Origin: Alicyclobacillus shizuokensis NBRC 103103
Lineage (GTDB): Bacteria; Bacillota; Bacilli; Alicyclobacillales; Alicyclobacillaceae
Assembly (NCBI RefSeq): GCF_001552255.1
Contig: NZ_BCQV01000007.1
Location: 62,001 to 126,000 of the forward strand
DNA length: 64,000 nt
Reading direction: 5' to 3'
Below the pieces are notes generated by a model. It saw only the letters and a list, made by a program, of their open reading frames with translations. It was not told where the DNA came from and did not search any database. A program made the position numbers and the translations under genes. The first letter of the stretch is position 1, and each line of letters begins with the position of its first letter. This document shows positions 40,414-49,468 of the stretch, piece after piece.

Positions 40414-43400
40414 TCAGAAGAGCGCCAGCTCGTATTGGCCTTCGGCGACAAGCTCTTTCTTGCGCTTGCCCTTGTTGTAAGACGCTGCGTCTTGCACCAG
40501 CGTGAACATCTCCTCGACATGGGCCAGATAATCGGCCAAGTCGAGGGCAGATATCCGGCCGGCGGCCACATCCTCTTGCATCTGCTTGACGATGCCTTGC
40601 TGGATGCGACGGACTTCCTCGATACCCAGCGGGTTCATATCGTACCCGTCATAGCCTTCAAACGTCGCATTCTGCAGCTCCTCATACGTCGCATTGATTC
40701 GCTGCCAGCGGCTCTCGATGGAACTGACATCATCCAGCGTGCCTTCGTTGACGAGTTTCTTGGCCAACGCGGTGATGCCCTCACCACTATCCGCCATCGC
40801 CCGCAAGCCTTCCTCAGAGAACTTGCCTTGCAGCGCCAATGCGGCGTCAATCTTGCGAGCAATGTGTTCCAAAACATTGGCCTGGATAGTATCTCGATAA
40901 ACCATCGTGTAGACCTCGACCGGTTGCGTCTGCTTGATCCGCCAGGAGCGGCGGCTGGACTGCATGTAGTTATAGGTGGAGTAATCCATCTGGTAGTAGA
41001 TGATGGTCGGGAACATGAGCAAGTCGAGACCCACGGACACCAGGCGCGGGTTGGTAATCAGAACATCCCAATCATGCTTCTCCATCATCTCATGCAGCCA
41101 GGCTTCCCGGTCCTCTTGCTTCGGCATCTGGATACCGTCATAGACACCAGAGGCCTTTAGGATCCCGACATTGTATCCATCCGCCTTGAGTTTCTCGTAC
41201 AGGTACGTGTCGACGCCATTGGATCCTGTGAACCGGCAATACACCAACACCTTTCGACCGCGACGGTGAATCTCATCGTCGAGCTTCAAGGTCAACTCAT
41301 GGTACTTGGTCGGAATAAACGTGGACGGATCGAAGTTCGTAGGCACCGTGATCACATGCGTGAGTCCTTCATTATCCTCATACGTGATGGGACCCCAATT
41401 CCACGGTGTATCCGAGTATTGATACAACGTGTTGATGTACGTCGACACATGCCGCATGCCACCGGTCAGGAACAGACTCTGACGCATGATGCTACCGATC
41501 TCGTCTTCCACTTGCTTGTAAGCGGCGAAATGCCTTTCATCCATCTCGACGAAGATGGGCTCTTCTCGATACGGCGGCAAGGCATATCCGAGGTCGGCCA
41601 GTTCCACAAAGGCACAGTTGCTAATCAAGTATCGGGAGAACACATGCGGTGAGACACCCGCACGCTCCCTCATGCCGGACTTCTTTCGGTTCGACAACGG
41701 TCTCCCGTTCCCCAGGTGCTGTTTGTACGAGTGTTCATAGACCCCGTACCGCTCGATGAACAGGGACAAGTCGTTGTAGCTGATGCTCTCCCGAAGCAAA
41801 CGCTTAGGATCCAGACGCGCCAAAAGGTAGAAGATGTCGGACGCCATGCCACCGAGCAACGTCCCGGTCAGCAGGATCTGCTTCTCGGTATGATTGATCA
41901 GCTGGCCAAACGCCTTGGCGCGGTCGGTCTCGCCGCTCTTGTATTCATGAACTTCGTCGGCGATGAGATACTTGAAGAACCCGCGCCGAAGACGCTTATT
42001 GATCATCCATGCCGGAGACACCTTCCGATTCAGGGAGTCTTTCTTGAGGAGCGCAGGCCGCCACAAGACAAACCCACATTCCTGCTCATGTTTCGACGGA
42101 TCCTTGACCATGTGCTTAGGTAAGTCCGCCGTGCGAACCCGATTGCGGCACACATAGTTCTCGGCCTTCATCGTGTTCATCCACTTGCCGTTGCGCTTGG
42201 TTTGGAAGAAGTGCTCATCGGCCGGCTCCTTCTTCCGAGCCATGAGCAGGCCGCCACACTGCGGGCAATGAAACCCGGTATCGGTCGTCACGACGGTCTC
42301 TTCTTCCCGACCGGTATTGATGTTGAAATACGGTTCTCTCCGGAACCGAATCCGAGCCTTTTCCCCATTGGCTTTCCGTTCCTTGGCGTCCGCCGCGTTA
42401 TACCGCCAATCTTGAATCGGCTCCATCGGATACGTCGCCTTTGCCACATCGGAGGACATGACCCAATACTCAATCTCACTGGGCCGATAGGGCATCTTCT
42501 CCATCTTCAAGACGTTTCGCCATGAGGTGATTTCATATACCTTGGCGCCAGGGACACGCTCTTTGATCTCCCGCTTCCACTTCTCGACCATAATACCGGG
42601 AACGAACACCAGCGCCCGGTACGGATCCACCTTGCCCTTTGACATATGCTCGGTGATATAGGGAATGACCGCACCCATCGCGGTCTTGCCTGTCAGTTGT
42701 GTTACCGTATGGGCTTTTTATCCCATACTTCTAACGGTTCATATTCCCGTTAGCTCAGCATACCTTTTCACCCTCGACTCAACGTTAGGGTGGCGCGGCC
42801 TCGTGGGAGCATTATTCCTGTTACCGGTCAGCTCCTATGCGTTGCCCCTGACTGGGATTTGCCCAGCCTTCGGTTCGGGTCAGCATCTCAGCCTTCCCGC
42901 TTAATTCCGCGCTATTGCCCACTACATTTCTGCAGTGGCGGGCATCATCTACCCATCTCGCCCACGACGAAGCAATACTTCTCGTCCTTGAGCGTCTTGG
43001 CAACCCCCATCACCACGTCGGCCTGTGGCGGAAAGAGACCCGTGACCCCATTCTTGTTGGCGTGCAGGTTCACGTCATAGAACGCCGGCGAGTGTTTCTC
43101 CTTGGTCGGATCAAATCGAATCTGGCTATTCTCCTGAATCCGATCGCCCAGCGCGCTGGCAAAGTGGCTCAGGTACGTATCGAGAGAGTCGCAATCCTTG
43201 AGAACCGACTGTTCATCAGTCCGGCCATCATCAAGAAGTGCAAAGTCCAGATCCAGAGACTGAATCCCCTCGGTGATGATGTTCTCCAAGTCGCGTTCCG
43301 TAATCTGAAGCAGACCGGCCTTGAGCGGATACTCATTGCCATAGCAATGAACCGTCAGCTTTCGGAAGTAGCCGAGGTCGATGCACTGTTGAACAATGTA

Positions 43401-43925
43401 ATCCGCCCACTCTTCCAGCATGGGGGTGTTGTAACGATCATTGAGGATGCGGAAGATCTGCTTCTCAATATCCCCATCCCACGCCAGAATGAGTTCTTCG
43501 GGTGGCCGGCGCGGTTCAAGACCCTGTGCCAATCGCTCATCCTCTTCTCGCTGCCAATCCTGTCGAGCCTTAATGTTCGGCTTGGCACACTTGGCAACGA
43601 CCAACATGTGGGTCAAATCCTCGACCCGAGTTTCAAACACGTCAAACGCATTGCGGTCGGGCATGACGACATCGAAGCAGGTATGGCCCTTTTCGTAGGA
43701 ATTGCCTTCCGCGCGCCGAATTTGGCCGGTCTTAAAGTCGTTCATGAATTCGACGACTTGATGCACCTTGCTGTCGGCACCAATCACGTTGGCTAGATAC
43801 ACAGTGCGATGACGCCGCTGATAATCTACCACGAGCAGATCAATATACGCCTGCGCGCGCTGGTGCCGAGCATACATTTCGAGCAAATAGATCTCGTTGC
43901 TCTGAAAATCCGCCACTTTGAACAC
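40414..43925 (-). CDS. SNF2-type superfamily 2 helicase, interrupted by a group I intron
   Basis: Join of exon 1 (43925-42951, 325 codons) and exon 2 (42693-40414, 759 codons): 1084 aa. Exon 1 ends in VVGEMG and exon 2 begins TGKTAMG, rebuilding a perfect Walker A GEMGTGKT; neither piece alone has it. Exon 2 then has LVFVPGIMVEKWKREI (motif Ia), a zinc-ribbon insertion (CPQCGG...C...ECGF), IADEVHEYKSG (motif II), LLTGTLLGG (III), LITNPRLVSVGLDL (V) and QSSRRSWRIKQTQPV (VI). Adjacent to a DUF6094-like methylase fold, so a remodelling or anti-restriction complex is plausible. Confidence 0.88.
42694..42950 (-). ncRNA. group I intron, 257 nt, no internal ORF
   Basis: The 5' splice site after GGGT forms P1 with GCCC (U-G pair at the junction). 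P2 is a TGCCC...GGGCA hairpin. P3 is GCGCGG (42912-42907) with CCGCGC (42798-42793). J3/4-P4 reads AATTAAGCGGGAA, matching the conserved P element, and a Q-like GGCAACGC follows. P7 is GCTC/GAGC, P8 CACCCT/AGGGTG, P9 CTAACGG/CCGTTAG and P9.1 GTATGGG/CCCATAC. The last intron base is G. Splicing restores the helicase frame exactly. Confidence 0.85.
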
Positions 43926-43928
43926 CTC

Positions 43929-45179
43929 TTACATGAGTTTGTGAAATTGCCCGTGACGATCTAAGAACTTCACACCGATGTGGTAATACTCTCGTTCCTT
44001 GATGCGCGTTACACCTTCTTCATCTTCTTCCGTCGTCTCTTGCGACATCTTGACGACGCTCCCCTTGACCAGATGCTGGTCGGGGCCCGTTCCGATGTAT
44101 CCATTCAGATACCCAGACGCCAACATCAAGGCAACGTGACCTTTATGAAGCTGTGTTGGTGGTTTGGGAACCTCGTTATCCAGAACCTGCGAGTACGTCT
44201 GCTGATACGAAGAAACCAGGCTCGACCTGCGGATGAACGACAGCGCTTCTTCCGCGGTTACCGGACCAACTCGAAAGTGCAAAACGTCTTCTTGTCGTTT
44301 CGAAGGAACCTGATACAGCGGTTGCGCTTGAATCGAGATCACCGGAATTTCTTTGTAGGGACGATACTTATACTGCATCAGCTCATACGCATACTCGGGA
44401 TCCCGAATCGCCTTGGGCCGCTTCCGCGCAAAGATAATGCACTTTCTCTGTTCCTCATACTCTGCGTCATCTTGCCGATAGACCCGGATATCGTCGTACT
44501 GATTGGCCAGCTTGAAGCAAATCTGGCTGTCGATGAACTCCTTGGGCGTGACGAAGATGAGGATGCCATTCGGGGCCAGCTTATCCGAAACCAGATTCAG
44601 CAAGAACTTGTCCCAACGGTAGGTCACCATCCGGCGTTCTTGCTCCCGCTGCATCCGGCGGAAGGCAATTTCCCGTTCCTCGATGGTCTTTCTCACCTTG
44701 GCCTCAAACTTCTCCCGACGCTTTTGGATCTCTTCTTCGGTCAACCCCTCGTCACCAAAGTCAATGACGTCCTCATCTTGTGCCTCTTGTGCTTCCAGCA
44801 GCCGGCGGACTTCCGCTTCAAAGTCTGGAATCGTGAAGGGGTCATAGTCCCGGAAGATCTCATCAATCAATCGGCTGTCCACATCCGGGTTCATGACCAC
44901 CAGCGAGAAGGCTTCCGGCGTCACCTTGGACTCATTTTTATACGAGGACGTGCAGACCTTCGTGAACCTTTCCCGCGCGCGATTGGCTTGCCATTGATTT
45001 TCCGTGACCCCATACCGATAGGTCTCCGGGTGCATCCTTGTAATCTCATACAGCACTTCCCCATCGCCGCACCGATAATCCAGAGCGGTGACGGCCTGGC
45101 CCTCTGGGAACTTCAAATACGTGCGAATCACTTGGCACGTAAACTTGCTCAGTGGCTCATTCATCCACCGTGCGTACAT
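43929..45179 (-). CDS. DUF6094-like methyltransferase-fold protein
   Basis: TALDYRCGDGEVLYEI is motif I, YGVTENQWQANRARERF the following SAM-pocket segment, and FSLVVMNPDVDS the position of the NPPY motif, here NPDV. A coiled-coil insertion (about 150-195) and a methylase-like LAPNGILIFVTPKEF strand follow. 416 aa. DUF6094 proteins accompany SNF2-like helicases on mobile elements; the genes are 3 bases apart here. The altered NPPY suggests changed chemistry or loss of activity. Confidence 0.72.
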   Translation of the reverse strand: MYARWMNEPLSKFTCQVIRTYLKFPEGQAVTALDYRCGDGEVLYEITRMHPETYRYGVTENQWQANRARERFTKVCTSSYKNESKVTPEAFSLVVMNPDVDSRLIDEIFRDYDPFTIPDFEAEVRRLLEAQEAQDEDVIDFGDEGLTEEEIQKRREKFEAKVRKTIEEREIAFRRMQREQERRMVTYRWDKFLLNLVSDKLAPNGILIFVTPKEFIDSQICFKLANQYDDIRVYRQDDAEYEEQRKCIIFARKRPKAIRDPEYAYELMQYKYRPYKEIPVISIQAQPLYQVPSKRQEDVLHFRVGPVTAEEALSFIRRSSLVSSYQQTYSQVLDNEVPKPPTQLHKGHVALMLASGYLNGYIGTGPDQHLVKGSVVKMSQETTEEDEEGVTRIKEREYYHIGVKFLDRHGQFHKLM

Positions 45180-45193
45180 GGCCTCTCTCCTCC

Positions 45194-45688
45194 TCAGATC
45201 GTTTCATCCAAACTGTAAACGTCAAAATCAATGAAATCCTCGTCATCCAACGAGAAAGGATTGCGAACCCGGCGTGTGGACCTTGAGTCTGCATAGTCGA
45301 TACATGCCGTTAAGTCATGAATGACGGCATCGATCAACTCAATGGGGATCCCTCGCTGTAAATACCCAACCGTGCTTCCAACTTGCCGACCATGATGGGC
45401 TGTCTTATCGCGGAAGATCCCACCCTCTGCGAATGTGGTCTCAATGATGGCAAAGGGAACGGGGGATTCGAGTTCGAAGGTGTGATCATCGGTCGCTTTG
45501 AATCGAACCATCACACGATACCATTTGTCCTTGACCTGGAATCGCTTCGAAAACACCTTGACCTTGGCGGTGAAGCGATCCAACAGCCACCCTCTTGCTT
45601 CTGAGGTCATGACGTCAAACGTATCCGGGTGGATGCCGCTCATGCGAATCGGAGTGACATTGTACATGTAAGCCTGAATCAATTCCAT
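45194..45688 (-). CDS. MELI-tagged protein, 164 aa
   Basis: Begins MELIQAYMYNV, the only minus-strand member of the peptide family. The body is a mixed fold with RFQVKDKWYRVMVRFKATDD beta segments and a helical LIDAVIHDLTACIDYAD. GAAGGTGAAC lies before the ATG. Its location away from the main cluster shows that the tag is spread over the element. Confidence 0.68.
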   Translation of the reverse strand: MELIQAYMYNVTPIRMSGIHPDTFDVMTSEARGWLLDRFTAKVKVFSKRFQVKDKWYRVMVRFKATDDHTFELESPVPFAIIETTFAEGGIFRDKTAHHGRQVGSTVGYLQRGIPIELIDAVIHDLTACIDYADSRSTRRVRNPFSLDDEDFIDFDVYSLDETI

Positions 45689-45721
45689 GTTTGATGTTCA
45701 CCTTCTTTAACTGACGCGGGT

Positions 45722-45730
45722 ATTATACCA
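45722..45730 (-). promoter_or_regulatory. extended -10 promoter
   Basis: TGGTATAAT on the minus strand (45730-45722), about 35 bases before the MELI-tagged gene; the -35 is weak. Confidence 0.55.
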
Positions 45731-45740
45731 TAGTTTATGA

Positions 45741-45767
45741 AAATAGGGCACTACTTGTGTAGTGCCC
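45741..45767 (-). terminator. intrinsic terminator
   Basis: GGGCACTAC-ACAA-GTAGTGCCC (9 bp) followed by TATTTTC on the minus strand; ends the dnaG-erf operon. Confidence 0.8.
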
Positions 45768-45783
45768 TTCATGATTCTCGATC

Positions 45784-46323
45784 TTACTTCAATTTGCTTT
45801 GCAAATACTCACGAAGCGCCTGTGTCGATGGGAATCCAATCGGCTCCAGGCCCATATCGTACTTTACAACGTCGAGGATAATTTCGATGAGTGTGCTTTG
45901 TGTAATCGCGCAGCCGCCATTGAACTGATTCTCTTCGGAAAAATCGCTCGTCCACTTGTAGATCTCCCGGTTGTAGATACCTACCTGTTTCATGACCGGT
46001 TTGTTCGGGCTGTAGAGCTTCGGATCGAGCCCTGGACGATATACATGTCGAGCTTTCCTTGGGACCTCTGGATATTCGGTGTCCGTTTTGGAATCCGGCG
46101 GTGCAGATGGTGATGGAGCAGAAGGTTCTTCTTGGATCGATTTTTGCCGGGTCACGGCAACTTCATCCACAGTTCGAACCGAGGTAGGAGCAGAGGCCGG
46201 CGCGCGACGAACCATCGAAGCCATCGAGAAGGAAGGCTCTTCCCATTCGTCTTCCTGTGCGGCTTGACGGTGCTTACTTTCGCTGGCCAGCCTCTTGAGT
46301 CGGCTCATTGTATCTTCTGCCAT
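45784..46323 (-). CDS. hypothetical protein with disordered N-terminus, 179 aa
   Basis: ATG 46323 after AAGGGAAGAG. The first 100 residues are P/S/A/E-rich and disordered. A folded C-terminal domain of about 80 residues (ITQSTLIEIILDVVKYDMGL) resembles a small DNA-binding or adaptor domain without clear family. Confidence 0.55.
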   Translation of the reverse strand: MAEDTMSRLKRLASESKHRQAAQEDEWEEPSFSMASMVRRAPASAPTSVRTVDEVAVTRQKSIQEEPSAPSPSAPPDSKTDTEYPEVPRKARHVYRPGLDPKLYSPNKPVMKQVGIYNREIYKWTSDFSEENQFNGGCAITQSTLIEIILDVVKYDMGLEPIGFPSTQALREYLQSKLK

Positions 46324-46402
46324 GAAACTCTCTTCCCTTCTCAAGACCTCCACATTTCAAGTCCCATTATAGGAAAGAGAGAATTTCTTGGCAAATATTT
46401 TG

Positions 46403-46666
46403 TTAGGATTTTTGCACCACTTTCGGTTCCTTCTCTTCAATCGAATTCACAAGTTCCTGTACTGCATTGTAGATGTGCTCATCACCCCAATATTGCTCGG
46501 CTTCAATCACATAGATCTCACCAGTTTTAGAATCCGTAACCAAAACTCGAAGTGGCGACCCAATATTAGGGGAATCCCAATAGGAGATCAGCTTGGTATT
46601 TTGATCAAAGTCCACAGACTGATACGCCTCAGATACTACATCCACAGAGTATCGATCCCTAAACAC
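46403..46666 (-). CDS. hypothetical protein, 87 aa
   Basis: GTG start after GAAGGGGAGA. Beta-rich then helical (ISYWDSPNIGSPLRVLVTDS); unknown. Confidence 0.55.
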   Translation of the reverse strand: MFRDRYSVDVVSEAYQSVDFDQNTKLISYWDSPNIGSPLRVLVTDSKTGEIYVIEAEQYWGDEHIYNAVQELVNSIEEKEPKVVQKS

Positions 46667-46685
46667 GGCAATCTCCCCTTCTTCC

Positions 46686-47336
46686 TTACGCGGCTTTCAC
46701 AATCTCATAGACACGACGCAATTCTTCATCGGTCAGTTCGTTAAAGAACTGGAATGGCTTTACTGCCTTCATACACTCATGGTGCAACAGGTTAATGTCC
46801 ACTCCACGCATCGACAGGTCCATGAGCATCGCATTGATCTCGTTTTCGAGACGTACACGCTCCGGATTTGGCGTCTGCGGCTGGTTGACACCCATCTCAT
46901 CCAGTTCATCACTGCAAATATGATCCGGATCATCGCCCGTTGGAATGGCAAATGCCTGCCGTTGCATGTACTTGTACGCCATCGTCATGGCTTTCGCGAT
47001 GCCCTTATCCTGTGAATCCGAACCCTGACCACCAACATTGATAACCTCGTATTCTCCAGTCTGCACGTCGATGATCTTGTACTTCATGTTCACGGTGGTG
47101 ACCTGGTTGTTGATCTGAAAGTCCATATTCACAGGGAGGATGATCAGGCCAAGATCCAGCAGATGCCGCCGGATTTCTTGGGTCATCTTCTCCTCAGATA
47201 GGTAGCTGTACCGAGTGGATTTGAAGCTGATAAATCCGTCCTTCTTGAGATACTTGACACGACGCATAACCTCAGAGATTTTCTGATACAGATTCAACGT
47301 CTTCTCAGCTTGCGGATCCACCTGATTCTGTTCCAC
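46686..47336 (-). CDS. erf: Erf-family single-strand annealing protein
   Basis: KISEVMRRVKYLKKDGFISF, YSYLSEEKMTQEIRRHLLDL and GGQGSDSQDKGIAKAMTMAY, KYMQRQAFAIPTGDDPD match the ERF domain (G.G.D..DKA..KA.T.A.KY.L...F.I.TGDD). GTG 47336 lies 9 bases after GGAGG. 216 aa. Anneals complementary ssDNA; second annealing protein of the element besides the Rad52-like one at the left edge. Confidence 0.9.
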   Translation of the reverse strand: MEQNQVDPQAEKTLNLYQKISEVMRRVKYLKKDGFISFKSTRYSYLSEEKMTQEIRRHLLDLGLIILPVNMDFQINNQVTTVNMKYKIIDVQTGEYEVINVGGQGSDSQDKGIAKAMTMAYKYMQRQAFAIPTGDDPDHICSDELDEMGVNQPQTPNPERVRLENEINAMLMDLSMRGVDINLLHHECMKAVKPFQFFNELTDEELRRVYEIVKAA

Positions 47337-47517
47337 TGTCCTCGACCTCCAACAGTTGATTGGGATGCATGGAAGTATGCGGACGGAATACCGCGACCTG
47401 ATCCAAAGACTGAAGTTCACGTTTGAGCCGCCGGAGCAACTCAATCACCTCCGGCTTGGTCAGATCACGCTGTGCCTGATGCCTCCCCTGGTTGTCAGTC
47501 CACACGACCGTCCACAT
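47305..47517 (-). CDS. hypothetical protein, 70 aa
   Basis: ATG 47517, GAGGTGA upstream. Basic helical centre (EVIELLRRLKRELQSLDQ); overlaps the erf start by 32 bases. Confidence 0.5.
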   Translation of the reverse strand: MWTVVWTDNQGRHQAQRDLTKPEVIELLRRLKRELQSLDQVAVFRPHTSMHPNQLLEVEDSGTESGGSAS

Positions 47518-47543
47518 GGATGAAATCACCTCATGGTCTCGTT

Positions 47544-48911
47544 TCAGCCTGCAATCAAATGACGCTGGTTGTGCTTGTACGTATCCACCCGCGCCTTGAT
47601 CGACTCATAGCTCACCTCAAAGAGTTCGGATGCTTGCCGGATGTATATGTCCAGTTCAACCGGATCTTCAACCTGGCTCAGAACCTCGATGACTTTTCGC
47701 ATCCGTTCTTGTTGCAATTGTGCAATCTCGGATTGATGATAAAAGATCTGGTCATAGGTCTCACGATGAATCCGTTCCAACCGCCACTGACTTATGGTAC
47801 GCCGATGCTTCTCCATCCAGCGAAGCAGCTGATCAGGTTCATCTTCGAAGTTGTCACAAAGATCACAGGGATCTAGACCCTCTGGCATTGGGATGATAAA
47901 CGTCTGGATACCGTGAGACGTCAGCATCTTGGCATCCCGCTCGATGGCCTTCATGCCGGCTTCATCCCCATCTCGCATCGAGACGACCCGCTTCGCGCCG
48001 GCGCGCACCAAGAGTTTCGTCTGGGCTTCGGTGAGCGCGGTTCCCATCGTGCAGACGGCATTCTGGACACCATATTTGTGGAGCTTGATGACATCCGTCC
48101 AGCCCTCGACAATCACAGCTTCGCCCCACTGGCGAATGAACTCTTTTGCGATGTGCATGCCAAAGAGGTGATTGCCCTTGTCAAACTCCGGATACGGATG
48201 GTCCTTGTAATACGGGTCATCCGGCTTGATAGAGATTCGGTCCAGATACTTCACAATCGGCATCTTGCCTTCGGCCTGCAGTTTCTTGTTCGCCTCGGCC
48301 AACACGTTGGGAGGAAGCATCGTCCGGCCGGTAAAGCTGATGATGTTCCCGTGAAAGTCAAACAGGGTAAAGACGATGCGATCCTTGGTATTCCGAAAAT
48401 CATAGTCCACGTCATCACCAAAGCCGAGCTTCCAAAGCAAAATGTCTTGCATCGTGAACCCGCGCTGATAGAGGTATGCCAGAGCCTCTTTGTTGTTCAT
48501 GAGGTTCTGTTGAAACCGCTCAGCAGCTCGCTCACAATACTCAATCCACTTGGCGCGAAGATCCTGTTTTCGCTTGGCTTCAGGATCCAGAACCGGCAGT
48601 GGCTCACCTAGGAAGTTGGCCAACCACTCAATCGCTTCGCCAAGATTGCATCGTAAAATGCCCTTCAAGAAACCATACACATCACAAGACTGAACGGTGC
48701 TATGGTTTCTGGAACCAGCGCCACAGGCATAACAGCCAAAGGTCTGTTTGTCCGTCCGAACATGGAAACTCGGATTCTTTTCTTCATGAAACGGACAACA
48801 CGCCACATAGTCGCGGCCCATCTTCTTCAGCGGCACAAACTGAGAGATGACCGCCACAATGTCGGCCTTCGACTTCAGATACTCCTTGAATTCATCTGGA
48901 TAGTACGGCAC
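47544..48911 (-). CDS. dnaG: DnaG-type primase
   Basis: CHC2 zinc finger CCPFHEEKNPSF...CYACGAG (about 35-65), a TOPRIM domain with AVIVEGWTDVIKLH and VVSMRDGDE, and a C-terminal helical domain. GTG 48911 lies 8 bases after GAGGAGGG. 455 aa, shorter than E. coli DnaG. A truncated copy of its first codons lies upstream at 49383-49418. Confidence 0.93.
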   Translation of the reverse strand: MPYYPDEFKEYLKSKADIVAVISQFVPLKKMGRDYVACCPFHEEKNPSFHVRTDKQTFGCYACGAGSRNHSTVQSCDVYGFLKGILRCNLGEAIEWLANFLGEPLPVLDPEAKRKQDLRAKWIEYCERAAERFQQNLMNNKEALAYLYQRGFTMQDILLWKLGFGDDVDYDFRNTKDRIVFTLFDFHGNIISFTGRTMLPPNVLAEANKKLQAEGKMPIVKYLDRISIKPDDPYYKDHPYPEFDKGNHLFGMHIAKEFIRQWGEAVIVEGWTDVIKLHKYGVQNAVCTMGTALTEAQTKLLVRAGAKRVVSMRDGDEAGMKAIERDAKMLTSHGIQTFIIPMPEGLDPCDLCDNFEDEPDQLLRWMEKHRRTISQWRLERIHRETYDQIFYHQSEIAQLQQERMRKVIEVLSQVEDPVELDIYIRQASELFEVSYESIKARVDTYKHNQRHLIAG

Positions 48912-48931
48912 ATCGACCCTCCTCTCCTTGA

Positions 48932-49381
48932 TCAAACTCCAAAAAGACGCGATAGCGACGATATCTCGACCTCGAAATCAACCTTCTTCACGCGCTTCGG
49001 AATGTAGCAACTGCCGTCTGGATTGTACTTGGCCGGAGATTGCTCCGGGAGGTCAAAAGTCCCATCAAGAGGTGTATGAAAAACATCGGATATAAGCCTT
49101 AGCATTCCAAACGAAGTTACATTCACGAAGCGGATCCGGGTGGCAGAGGGAAAATACTCGTGACAACGACTCTTCAACTCATTGAGCATCCTTCGGGCGA
49201 TCCCTTGTCTTTGATGCGACTTCTTGACCATGACCCAGGTACAGCGGACCACAGAAGGATCGGTGAGGTCTTTGAACACATGTATCTCGCCGATGTCTTT
49301 CCCATATTCAATCTTGAATCCGTAGCCGTCAGGCGCTATCGTAGACCAGGAAAGCGGTCGGGAATCCCTTTCCCGGTTCAT
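48932..49381 (-). CDS. GNAT-family N-acetyltransferase
   Basis: VMVKKSHQRQGIARRMLNEL is the acetyl-CoA motif A (Q/R-x2-G-x-G/A) of GNAT enzymes; VRCTWVMV is the preceding strand. 149 aa; substrate unknown. Flanked by an imperfect direct repeat of about 80 bp that includes the dnaG 5' end. Its last codons (SLSRLFGV) and its ribosome site (AAAGAGG) both come from repeat sequence, showing that it was inserted. Confidence 0.8.
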   Translation of the reverse strand: MNRERDSRPLSWSTIAPDGYGFKIEYGKDIGEIHVFKDLTDPSVVRCTWVMVKKSHQRQGIARRMLNELKSRCHEYFPSATRIRFVNVTSFGMLRLISDVFHTPLDGTFDLPEQSPAKYNPDGSCYIPKRVKKVDFEVEISSLSRLFGV

Positions 49382-49382
49382 C

Positions 49383-49418
49383 TCATTCCTCTTTGAATTC
49401 GTCCGGATAGTACGCCAC
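49383..49418 (-). pseudogene. remnant of the dnaG start
   Basis: GTG start then AYYPDEFKEE and a stop: 11 codons matching the first 10 of DnaG (PYYPDEFKE). Five base differences in 30, most synonymous. Preceded by CCAAGGAGGG. Marks the other end of the GNAT insertion. Confidence 0.75.
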
Positions 49419-49468
49419 AAACGATCATCCCTCCTTGGATCAATCCCCTAAATGGAGCGATAGCGACT
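49390..49468. repeat. imperfect direct repeat flanking the GNAT gene (outer copy)
   Basis: Shares GTCGCTATCGC, TTGATC-(C)AAGGAG and the dnaG start region with 48880-48959 (inner copy). Similarity extends about 80 bp at roughly three quarters identity by eye. Confidence 0.7.

Noticed and set aside
42694-42950. Intein or IS insertion in the helicase
   Set aside because: The insert is not an open frame, has no terminal repeats or transposase, and folds as a group I core.
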